Source: Phytomonas francai (Eukaryota; Euglenozoa; Kinetoplastea; Trypanosomatida; Trypanosomatidae). Taken from it: a DNA stretch of 64,000 nucleotides. How positions within the stretch are numbered: position 1 is the stretch's first letter; every line of letters begins with the position of its first letter. The notes beneath the pieces were generated by a model. That model saw only the letters and a program-made list of their open reading frames with translations. It was not told the origin of the DNA and ran no database searches. A program made the translations under genes and the position numbers. The stretch spans positions 1,970,364-2,034,363 of the forward strand of contig MJCC01000001.1 in assembly GCA_001766655.1 (NCBI GenBank), written 5' to 3'. Positions 48,568-57,208 of this stretch are shown here, piece by piece.

Positions 48568-49321
48568 TAAGTTTTACGAATTTCGACTCACTCAAGCACA
48601 TAATCATCTCGTTGAGAATAAAGTATCACCAAGTCGTTAAAGGTAGTCAGGAAACAATGTAAAAATACATATGAGATCTCGTTGAAACTGAATTGCCATC
48701 ATAGTGACATGCGAGCTGGGAAGAAATACCTTTTCAAGACGGCAATCATTCGAGGACCGGGGCATAAGTTAATTATGTTGATGTAATATACAGGAGGAAG
48801 CCAAAGATGGAAAAAGTAGTAGCGGTAAGAAAAAAAAAAGGAAAGTTTCCCTTTGAAGCCTAACAGATATTTTTTAGGATACAAAATTTTTGAGTAGTGG
48901 AGCGTCAACAATAGCACAAGAAATCTCAGAAAAGAGATCAGAATCCATAAACTAAACGCTATGTCTTAATCATTCGGTGAACTAAAAACTCAACACTGTA
49001 TCAGAGGGTATGAGAAAGTCGCCGAGGTAGAAGAAATACATATTATACCTTTCTTAAAAAAAAACAAAAAAAACTATAATGTAGTCAAGAAATTTATACA
49101 TGCAGGGAAAGAAAATTGTGGCAGAGCGTTCCTTCACAAAAAAGTGTTTTGCAAACCATTGGCCAAAGAGTTGAAGCATCTCGTTTACAATGCACCATTT
49201 CCCAATAAGGAGAAAAGTAAAAGTGATGATAATCTCAGTTTACACGAAGTTTATTATAGTAAAATGTTTAGCGCCTTTTACTATTACAGTTATGGTTGTT
49301 TCCAACAACAAAACAGAAAGA
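48568..49321. other. Intergenic, WDR74-like to 57-aa gene
   Basis: AT-rich with several pyrimidine tracts on the minus strand (for example near 48826-48843). A 42-codon ATG frame (48637-48765) follows one of them but has no AG between tract and ATG, so it is not called. Confidence 0.45.
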
Positions 49322-50437
49322 CTAGGGTTGACGTTCACGCTTTCTAGAATGCGGCGTTTTAGAAGAAGAGGCACCGTCATCAAGCTCATCCACAACCGGG
49401 TCCATGTCATCCCACACATCCTCGCCCAACGTAGCCGCTCTCTCTGGCTGCTTGCGGCTCACCGCCATGCTATACGAAGAGACGTTATCTGTGAGAGGGA
49501 GCTGCTCATCAAATAGGATGCAATTAACTCGCTGCTTTGTGTAAATCGAAAGCAGCAACTTGCCTGTCGGAACATGGTACAGCCTGGCCTTCCTATCTAG
49601 TCCTGCAACCCCTAGCAATTGATGTCCTGCCGGGTGCTTGGCCATACTTCGCACGCTCCCGACCCCACCTCGAAGTTTCGCTCTCGAAGTAAACCCTCTC
49701 CGAGTGTCATATAGGTGGACATCGCCGCTAGCTTCTCCAATGAGAAATTTGTTGGAATTCCATTGAAGCATCGATGTTGGACGTCTTTCAATTTCTCGAT
49801 TAATTTCAAACTCCTGTACGGGCCTTTCGCTAGATCGACGGTCGTAAAAACGAACTTGATGATATGCAGTGCAAGTACAAAATACAAAGGGGTTTATAAC
49901 ACACGTACCAGTAATAAAACTCGGGAAGGGAACATCCAGAATATGATCGCGTACATTGCGAGCCTTAAAAACAAGAGAAGGGCTAGCATCGGCACCCAAA
50001 TCATAAACACACAACTCATTCTCATTCCCCCCTATTGCAACCATTCCATATTTTCTTTGAATGTGAACCGCATCAACGGGACCGTTCGCTTGAAAAATGC
50101 TTGGTGACTCCAACTCAGGGTTCGTAATTAGAACAGACGCATCTTTCGTCACCATAACGAGTTTTCCTTTTACAAATGACATAGCATTTGGTAGCGCAGA
50201 AATGTGTCCAATATTTTCAGCCGTGATCTTTCTTCCCTCTTTCGTGTTAAACAGAGTGATAGCTCCATCTCGAGTTGAGAAAGCAACAGATGAGGTCGAA
50301 CTATCAACCCAACACATTCCCATAATCCCTCTTTGACGATTCTGCTCTCCATAGGAATAAGTCAAAGTTGACCCACTGCTTTTTGTGATGTTCCAGACTT
50401 TTAATAAGCCAGTTTCATCTCCTGTGATGCAAGCCAT
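49322..50437 (-). CDS. WDR74/Nsa1-type WD40 ribosome-biogenesis protein
   Basis: 371 aa, a single WD40 propeller with a short basic tail. WDR74/Nsa1 landmarks: IGGNENELCVYDLG near 135, VFKARNVRDHILDVPFP, the blade CTAYHQVRFYDRRSSERPV, GEASGDVHLYDTRRG, and LRGGVGSVRSMAKHPAGHQLLGVAGLDRKARLYH followed by KQRVNCILF. The C-terminal tail is acidic (DVWDDMDPVVDELDDG), then basic (HSRKRERQP), as in nucleolar proteins. Nsa1/WDR74 belongs to a pre-60S particle with the AAA ATPase Rix7/NVL and works in the nucleolus. Start is the first ATG. Confidence 0.9.
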   Translation of the reverse strand: MACITGDETGLLKVWNITKSSGSTLTYSYGEQNRQRGIMGMCWVDSSTSSVAFSTRDGAITLFNTKEGRKITAENIGHISALPNAMSFVKGKLVMVTKDASVLITNPELESPSIFQANGPVDAVHIQRKYGMVAIGGNENELCVYDLGADASPSLVFKARNVRDHILDVPFPSFITGTCVINPFVFCTCTAYHQVRFYDRRSSERPVQEFEINREIERRPTSMLQWNSNKFLIGEASGDVHLYDTRRGFTSRAKLRGGVGSVRSMAKHPAGHQLLGVAGLDRKARLYHVPTGKLLLSIYTKQRVNCILFDEQLPLTDNVSSYSMAVSRKQPERAATLGEDVWDDMDPVVDELDDGASSSKTPHSRKRERQP

Positions 50438-50618
50438 TGCGGTACTATACAGAAAAGACTAAATCGATAAAGTAGGAAATTAAAAAGATTGAAATGAAAG
50501 AGTGAAAGAAAAAAGTCAAAAATCATTACAAAACAAAAAGATGCATAGAAAGGAGTGCCATATGAGCATACCGTTGAGATCCATTCCGTCTTGAAAGTCA
50601 TTATTTCCCAGTGCTCCT

Positions 50619-51101
50619 TCAATATTTTTCTAGTTCTAAAAATTTCTCAAAATCTTTTTCACAAATAGATAAAAGAGTCGCGGATTCAAGGAGTATTTTC
50701 TGCCTCTTTAGAATACCAATGAGCTTGTTCTGCTTTCGTATGCAGTTGAGCAAGTCCTCATTTTGCTTTTCTAGGGATTCAACCTTTTTCGAAAGCCTCT
50801 TTAGCTCCTCATTTTCGGTACCGGGTTCAACCGTAGAACTTTTGGTTTTTAAATCCTTCGAACACTTCAATTTACCTAATTGAAAATTTGAACTATCGGA
50901 AGCCAATTGATGCTGCAACATCAAGATCTCCTTTCGTTGGGCAGAAACTATATTTTCGGAAACATTCAGCTTTTTCTCAAGATCTTCAGTTTTCAGACGC
51001 TCATTCGAAAGATTTCGCAAAGCATTTTGAAGGTCTTTTTGTATATTCTCGTAAGTTGCACTAGAAGGAATTTGCCGCTGCCCAACACCTTCCTTGAACA
51101 T
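50619..51101 (-). CDS. TEX9-like coiled-coil protein
   Basis: 160 aa from the ATG at 51101 (MFKEGVGQRQIP); the open frame upstream lacks another ATG. Almost the whole length is predicted coiled coil with heptad Leu/Ile spacing (NIQKDLQNALRNLSNERL, LKRLSKKVESLEKQNEDLL). The C-terminal end RKQNKLIGILKRQKILLESATLL followed by EKDFEKFLELEKY matches the conserved end of TEX9-type proteins (animal TEX9 ends with KLIDILKRQKMHIEAAKML). Animal TEX9 is more than twice as long, so this is a short version. A cytoskeletal or flagellar/centriolar role is inferred from the family. It is the first gene of the minus cluster, facing the strand switch. Confidence 0.75.
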   Translation of the reverse strand: MFKEGVGQRQIPSSATYENIQKDLQNALRNLSNERLKTEDLEKKLNVSENIVSAQRKEILMLQHQLASDSSNFQLGKLKCSKDLKTKSSTVEPGTENEELKRLSKKVESLEKQNEDLLNCIRKQNKLIGILKRQKILLESATLLSICEKDFEKFLELEKY

Positions 51102-51559
51102 TGTTATCAACAGTAATAACAAAAACTTGAAAGCTGGTAGCTACTCAACAGATTCCACACAAACAGAAATAAAAAATAGGGGGTGAACGATGCTTCACTA
51201 GGGAAATTGATAGTAGAAAAACACCCTAGGGCTAAATAGATAGTAATAATAAAGGGAACCGAACACCACATATCACGCGGCATACCCGTCAAGAAAAATT
51301 AGGCACTAAGCAAGACACAAAAGAATCGCCAGGGGCAATGCGTACCCATTTTCCCTGTCATAAGGGATGAGGCCGGGATGCTGTTAGGCGATCATTTCGC
51401 ACCTGTTTCGCCGCCGCCCTGGGACACCCGCCCGCGCTTTACCAAATAAAAACGGGAGGGGGGGTGAGAGATTTTATATCCCACGCAAACGAATATTTTA
51501 AGTCCCACCAACAAAAATAAGTCATTCGAGCTCTGGTAAAGAGCCCTCAAAACTTCAAA

Positions 51560-51574
51560 GGGGGGGGGGGGGGG
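51560..51574 (+). repeat. Poly(G) tract, 15 G
   Basis: Uninterrupted run of 15 guanines, with a second G-rich run about 100 bases to the left. Confidence 0.95.
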
Positions 51575-52898
51575 AGTGCAAAAACGAAAAAAGAAACCCG
51601 TAGGGATAATTAAATTTAAATCCAGCACAATTTTTTTTAGCTAAAAAAAAAGCAAAAGATATAACAATACGTAACAAAACTTCCTTTCCAAAGCCGCTAT
51701 ATAGCAGCATGGCCCCCCGCACCCCGCAGGGATAGCCATCATTGCGAATATTAAAAAACGCGGCAACATAGCATCAACGCCAAATTATGAGTTTCTTTAC
51801 GCTTTGACGAGGTTCGCCCTAACACAGGAACATGCACGAACGCATGTGACCCATACCAAATGCCTAAATATTCCACGATGGCAAAAAAAATGAAAATTCG
51901 TTAGTTTAATCATCAAAATTTTCAAAAAATATTAGCCTCAAACCATCCAGCGCCATTTCGTGATGGATTCACGATGCTATCCGCTGAGCAGAATACAGTG
52001 TGGCCGTTGTTTCCGTTGAAGCGACGACAAGAATACGAGAGACGATTATATACGTGTGCTGTGGATAGCGATGTCTCGGGAGCTTGCGCATCTTCTATAG
52101 ACGCCATTTGTATGTTTCGCTCTTGGGGGAACTAAAATTGGCGTATTGCTTCCTTTTGGTTGTTTTTTTGGTGCGGCATGGATTGGGGGCGTGTGCGTGG
52201 ATGTGTGGGCAAGGCCCCCACATTTGACGTTCTAAAGAGTGAACGGGTATCAAGGCATCCCTGGTGAGCCTCAATGTTGGCGATTGAAGCTCGTCCTTTA
52301 TGTGAGGTGTTGGCGTCGCCTTCTAAGAAGGGTGTGTGGGTACAGAATTTTTATCCTAGGAGTCCATAGGTATGGGTTCGGCATTGGCTTAATACCGTCA
52401 TTGGTCTTTTGCCAGAATCATCTGCACAGCAAACCCTCCTTTCAAGGCGTTGAGAAACAAGCATCGGACTTTAGTGAGGCGCCTTCGGCTAGAGAAACGT
52501 TGAATTTTGAACAAGGGGTGGGGGAATGGGTGGGTGCGCCCCGCCGTTTGGCCTCAGAAAGCTATAATCCATTTGCTAGAACCCACCAAAAAGTTTCCGA
52601 TAGCCCCCAATTCTTGCGTGTATCGCATATTGGGGCCGCCCAGATTCCGACACATAGTGTGCACTACGGGAAATAGAGTTGTGGTGGAATACGGCGGAGG
52701 GCCCAGGCCACCCTGCATCGCTATGAATTGGTGCCCGCTGGATCGCTTTCAAGCATGTGTCTCTCAGGGTAGGGTGGGGGTATCTTTGATAGCGTTTATC
52801 CCCTTTCCAATGTCTCGGTTTCCTAACCATCCTATGGGGTTTCCTCTGGATTCTTAAAGGGGGGAGGGGGCCTGGGAAAAGAGTATATCAAAGTTTTT

Positions 52899-54217
52899 TT
52901 GGGCTTGCTATTCCAATATATATATTTTTTAATGACGTGGGGACTGAAATTTCTGTACAAGCCTAAGCATTTCAAGAACGCGCCAGACATCTGGCAGTTC
53001 ACGCCTGGCTGTCCATCGGCGGGTGTGGGCGGGATGGAAAAGTATCAACTATCCCTTGACAAATTTATTGAATGTTGGAAGTATATGGCACTGGAGCGCG
53101 TCGAATCGGTGATTCAGTATGCGCGCTACTGGAGGTACAAGGGCGACGCAGAGCTTCTTTTTACGCGACGGAATGTTCGAGCCACACGGGAACCGCAGGA
53201 GGCACTCCCCAACACCATTCAAGTGCTCGTTATTGGCTCGGAAGGGTGCGGCTGTAGGAGTCTGATTTTTACCTTGACTGCTGAGGGGCACGAGAAAGGG
53301 TCATTCCGAAATGTGCCGAATCGAACGGAATCCAGTGAACTCTATGTGCGATTCACGACATTTAATCTCTCCGACCCAACGTTAATTTTTCGACTATTGT
53401 TTATATGACCATCCCATCAGAGGAGGCAGAATTGATTCTTACATATGAGAACTTGAATAAAAGCTTTGACGTGGTATTGCTTTGTTACAATGGTGGCGAT
53501 CCCGTCTACAGCATCCCGTACCTCATGAGATCTATAAGTGTGTTTTGGCGGCGCACTGCACGACAAACCTTCCCTTTATTATTGTTCAAACAAAGAACGA
53601 TTGCGCAGCCGAGTACGATGATGATACTGCCGCGGTATATGCCGGCCACCTCTGCGTGGTGCCGCGGATTAGTAACCCGACGAGAGTGAAGCTTAATGCC
53701 TGCAAGTCCTCCCGCCTTCGCTGTCGGCGACTTCCATTCTTAGATGCTAATACTGGTAGGATATTCGACAGGGCCTTTGACAAGGCTACCCGAGCTGAGT
53801 TTCAGACTCAAACTGAGCACTGTTAGCGATTACCTTATCCGAATACTCGCTTGCCGAGTTCTCTGGTTTACCAGACGCCACTTATGCGCTGTGGTGGAAT
53901 TTGGGCCGTACGCACGATAAGAATGGGAAAAAAATGATGATACTGTAAGACAAAACGTTTCAAAATTAGAGGCTTTCGGTTTAGAGCATCAGCTTCTGTG
54001 GCCACCAGTGCTGACGAACTGTGCGCAGCCGGAGGAAAATGACTTGCCTGAGCTGAATGAGTATTTTTACACGGTGTCAGCGGACCCGAATATCGCGGTA
54101 GGTAACGCACCTTTGACTTGGGTTCGTATTTTCCGTCGCGTTAACGTAGTAGCAATTGATATAATTGCTACTACGGGTTTTCTTCAGGCGCTAGTTATGG
54201 GGGTAGTTCGTTACTAG
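52899..54217 (+). pseudogene. Broken Miro (mitochondrial Rho) GTPase
   Basis: Pieces of one Miro-like protein in order but in different frames. Frame one (52899-53408): the second EF-hand-linked region (TPGCPSAGVGGMEKYQLSLDKFIECW, YARYWRYKGDAELLF), then the start of the second GTPase domain (VLVIGSEGCGCRSL). Frame two (53405-53520): FDVVLLCYNGGDPVYSIPYL. Frame three (53535-53680): LPFIIVQTKNDCAAEYD, with the TKxD guanine-specificity motif, and HLCVVPR. Frame two again (to 54217): a TFWLR-like block NAPLTWVRIFRR and a C-terminal hydrophobic anchor (IDIIATTGFLQALVMG). The P-loop lysine is lost (GCGCRS where GxxxxGKS is expected), so decay includes substitutions as well as frameshifts. An N-terminal GTPase domain may have lain at about 52.2-52.9 kb but cannot be read. 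Miro normally sits in the outer mitochondrial membrane. Confidence 0.75.
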
Positions 54218-54408
54218 AGAAGCAGAAAAGCCATGAGTTCGCGTCATTCCCTAATTAATTGTTTGTTGAAATGATGTCAATCGCCATAACCAATTGTTGT
54301 TGCAGCGTAGGTTGACTCGGCAAATTGTCCTTGTCTTTTTTTATGTTTCACTTAACGATTGAGGTGTGGATACTATTTTCATTCGGGGATCCTCATTCAA
54401 CTCGCTTG

Positions 54409-54447
54409 TCCCAGTCCTTTCTCATCCTTTTATTTCTCATTACTAAG
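54409..54447 (+). promoter_or_regulatory. Trans-splice acceptor for msrA
   Basis: A pyrimidine-rich run (TCCTTTCTCATCCTTTTATTTCTCATTACTA) ends in AG at 54446-54447, 51 nt before the ATG. Confidence 0.6.
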
Positions 54448-54498
54448 AATAATAACTCCGCCACGATTAAAAGAATATATCCTCTTCTCTATAAAACT

Positions 54499-55038
54499 AT
54501 GGCATCTTGTGTGGACCCTGTGCCTGCTACCTTCGCCGCTGGGTGCTATTGGGGGACGGAGAAATTCTTCTGTAGCAAGTTTAAAGACTCAATAGTATCC
54601 AAGCAGGTGGGGTTTATGGGTGGCAGTGATGTCCCTGGTGGGGTTACCTACGCTCAAGTCATGAAGGGTGACACTGGCCATGCCGAAGTATTGCATTTTA
54701 TCTACGATCCCACCAAAGTTTCGTACAAGGAGCTAATCGAGTTTTTTTTTCGTATTCACAACTCTACGACACCGAACCAGCAAGGTGTTGATATCGGAAC
54801 CAATTATCGAAGCGCGATTTTTTATCATAATGATGAACAAAAGAAAGCCGCCCAGGAGTACATCGCCAAGCTAAACGGCTTGGACGAGGAGCTGAATGCG
54901 AAATTCCAGGTGTTTGGAGGTGCGAAGTGTATTACCACTGTCGAAAAGGCATCAACCTTCTACCCAGCACACCTTGATCATCAGGAGTACTTCAAAAAAA
55001 ACCCTCAAGCGCATTGTAGTCATCGCATTCATTTCTGA
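54499..55038 (+). CDS. msrA: Peptide methionine sulfoxide reductase A
   Basis: 179 aa from the ATG at 54499, which follows a splice acceptor by about 50 nt; the open frame upstream is Phe/Ser-rich 5' untranslated sequence. The active-site motif GCYWGTEKFF puts the catalytic Cys at 16; GFMGG and VTYAQVMKGDTGHAEVLHF, the MsrA substrate-site blocks, and TNYRSAIFYH are kept; FYPAHLDHQEYFKKNP is the typical C-terminal segment. The enzyme reduces methionine-S-sulfoxide in proteins using thioredoxin-type electrons (tryparedoxin in trypanosomatids). There is no obvious targeting signal, so cytosolic. It is the first intact gene of the plus-strand cluster and ends in TGA. Confidence 0.96.
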   Translation: MASCVDPVPATFAAGCYWGTEKFFCSKFKDSIVSKQVGFMGGSDVPGGVTYAQVMKGDTGHAEVLHFIYDPTKVSYKELIEFFFRIHNSTTPNQQGVDIGTNYRSAIFYHNDEQKKAAQEYIAKLNGLDEELNAKFQVFGGAKCITTVEKASTFYPAHLDHQEYFKKNPQAHCSHRIHF

Positions 55039-55615
55039 GGGTGTTGAATAAATGGATCCCGTAAAAAGGTATTTTACGATATAGATATATATGATCGTGA
55101 CACTAAATTCAAAAAAGGGGAGACACATACGAATAGTAGATATTTGCTCTATTTAAATTTTGTTTAGACATTTTGTCAATATTTATTTTTAGCTTTGATA
55201 ATGAAGTTTGTTGCAGACATTACATATAAATTATGCGATATTATATATATGCATATATACCAATACACATAAGCATGTGCGATTTAATTTCAAATCCTTT
55301 ATTTAGTTTTCGAAGGAAACTGTGTCAAATTCGTACGCAAGCCTTATCAGATCACTGTCCTTTAAAGAAAGGTAACGGTAGCGAGTGTCGTAGTATAAAA
55401 ATTATTTTATGTGAGTCGTAATTCTTTTTTTTTTGTTAATATTTTCTTCTAGGGAGGGCAAATATAGTTTTATGTAATGTACGCAAGCAAAGATCGAAAA
55501 TATCAATTCATTCCATTTTAGTCATTGTGGAACTTGTTTTTAAGTCAAGACGCTAAATATTCAAGGCTAGTATGTATTTAAATTAAGCATTAAACACACC
55601 GATACAGACAACTAA
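55039..55615. other. Intergenic, msrA to VPS13-like
   Basis: AT-rich; contains the VPS13-like acceptor. No gene seen. Confidence 0.5.
55422..55452 (+). promoter_or_regulatory. Trans-splice acceptor for VPS13-like gene
   Basis: T10 run then TTTTCTTCT followed by AG at 55451-55452, about 160 nt before the ATG. Confidence 0.65.
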
Positions 55616-57208
55616 ATGAGTCAAATCATTATTTCTTACATATTATCAAAATTGGCTAATATCGCCGATGTACAGCCTGCAGACATTCAAACTTCACTTC
55701 AAGACCGTAGTATTGCTCTCAAAAATGTATCACTGCGTAAGGATGCTATGAATGCTATCCTTCCTGTACATGTAGAGGATTTCACAATCCTTAACTTGGC
55801 AGTTTTTCTTCCGAGATTTACGACATCGGAGCCCATCCGGGTCGAGGTCGAGCAGGCATGTCTGGTGGCCCAAATGAGCCTGTCTGAGCCCTCACCGGAG
55901 CGCACCTTGGAGAAGATCCTTAGCAACATCACAAACGAAACCATTTTAGGTTGCCCAAAGGCTGATTTATCGAGTGAGACCGCAAACAAAGCTCTACCTG
56001 AGGATGAGGAGCTTCTTTACACGGAAAGTGAAGTAGTGGAAAAATCCACTGTTGCGTACTCGGAGAACGCAGGTGATTATGGGGATTTACTGTCCTGTCG
56101 CAGCGACAGTGAGTTTTCCGACGCCGAGAGCACCAGTCTCTTGCAATCCGAGAGGGAGGGCATTGCCGATACCAACCGATCGATAGGCGGTGGTTTCTTT
56201 TCTTATCTGCGAGACCGTGCATTGGACTCGATAAAATGGATTTGGCAGCGACCAATCCAAATAATCGTCAAGGATCTCACTTTCGTATTAAAATTTGATT
56301 TGTGCAGAAACCTAGGTTTTGACTGCCACGTGGACTATCTCGAGTGTGTTGTTGAGCTAAAGCAAGGGACGGATCCCCAACAACTAAGTTTAGTTAACAT
56401 GTCAACAAGTAATGTGGACTTTATGGTCACTACAGACGAGACAAGCATAAAGGTCATTTCAATAGAATCCGCCAGTGCCAAAGAAATGGCAGTCGATGAC
56501 ATTTCCAACAGGTCGGGTGACCGCAGGAAGATTTTAGTTTCCTTCGATGGTACCTCAACCATCCGCTGCGATACGGCTTCCCTGATTGCGCTCATCAAGT
56601 GCAAGGCTGCATGGGAGATGCCACAGACGCTGCGAGCAGGTGGCTACCCCTTCTTTGAAGCTTCAAAAGAAGGCTCGATCTGGGCTTATGCGGCCAGCCG
56701 CAGCCTGGAGAGGCTTCGTTATCAGCGCCGACGGTACAACTTCAGCCGGTCTCACTTGCGCTTCTTCTCAAGGGCGAGAGGACGATACCTGCACCTGCTT
56801 GACGCTTGTCACCGCCACCAAAGTGTGGAGGGTTATAAACAGGACCTTGCAGAGGTTGAACACGATCTTCATTATTGGGATGTGATTTTGTACTTGCGCC
56901 GCCATGTACAGCAACGCTACTTGATGGTGGGGCTTCCAGAAATGCTGGATCTGACACACGGCAACAAGGTTCCGTGGGTGGGCACCATTCAGACCTACCA
57001 CTTTGAGTGGAGCACCGTGCGGTTATGCCTGTTTAATGTGACCACCGTCGTAATGGCGGATGTTTCCGTTCTAGTACAAAATACAGAGCGAGTTTTCGAG
57101 GTGGGGAGTGCACTGGTTGAGATGCAAAAGAGCATTGCCAAGCATCGTCCTGGGTCACTTTTGGTACTGGTACGTCCATGCTGTTACGCAGCGTGTCTCA
57201 GCAAGTAG
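55616..57208 (+). CDS. VPS13-like lipid-transfer protein, N-terminal part (frame 1)
   Basis: 530 codons from an ATG to a TAG at 57206-57208. The start reads as a chorein-N domain: MSQIIISYILSKLANIADVQ, then LQDRSIALKNVSLRKDAMNAI and VEDFTILNLAVFLPRF, the hydrophobic beta-strand pattern that opens the VPS13/BLTP groove. Residues 130-180 are an acidic linker, as in other family members. The frame ends at a shift (between 57121 and 57205) into the next ORF, which carries on the same protein. VPS13 proteins bridge organelle membranes and transfer phospholipids in bulk. Whether this copy is functional depends on whether the frameshift is real. Confidence 0.85.
   Translation: MSQIIISYILSKLANIADVQPADIQTSLQDRSIALKNVSLRKDAMNAILPVHVEDFTILNLAVFLPRFTTSEPIRVEVEQACLVAQMSLSEPSPERTLEKILSNITNETILGCPKADLSSETANKALPEDEELLYTESEVVEKSTVAYSENAGDYGDLLSCRSDSEFSDAESTSLLQSEREGIADTNRSIGGGFFSYLRDRALDSIKWIWQRPIQIIVKDLTFVLKFDLCRNLGFDCHVDYLECVVELKQGTDPQQLSLVNMSTSNVDFMVTTDETSIKVISIESASAKEMAVDDISNRSGDRRKILVSFDGTSTIRCDTASLIALIKCKAAWEMPQTLRAGGYPFFEASKEGSIWAYAASRSLERLRYQRRRYNFSRSHLRFFSRARGRYLHLLDACHRHQSVEGYKQDLAEVEHDLHYWDVILYLRRHVQQRYLMVGLPEMLDLTHGNKVPWVGTIQTYHFEWSTVRLCLFNVTTVVMADVSVLVQNTERVFEVGSALVEMQKSIAKHRPGSLLVLVRPCCYAACLSK

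Larger units (their letters stand above)
51102..54498. promoter_or_regulatory. Divergent strand-switch region (Pol II start region)
   Basis: Intact genes read left from 51.1 kb and right from 54.5 kb. The segment contains poly(G) runs on the plus strand: 51454-51464 (G3-A-G7), 51560-51574 (15 G) and 52859-52870 (G6-A-G5). In trypanosomatids, divergent strand switches are sites of bidirectional transcription start and often carry G tracts; the assignment here is from layout. The right part of the segment holds the Miro relic. Confidence 0.65.

Noticed and set aside
51922..52107. 61-aa minus-strand ORF with an ATG start
   Set aside because: No pyrimidine tract lies upstream on the minus strand, and no motif is visible.
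57121..57205. Programmed -1 frameshifting in the VPS13-like gene
   Set aside because: No in-phase slippery heptamer or obvious downstream structure; trypanosomatid nuclear genes are not known to use it.
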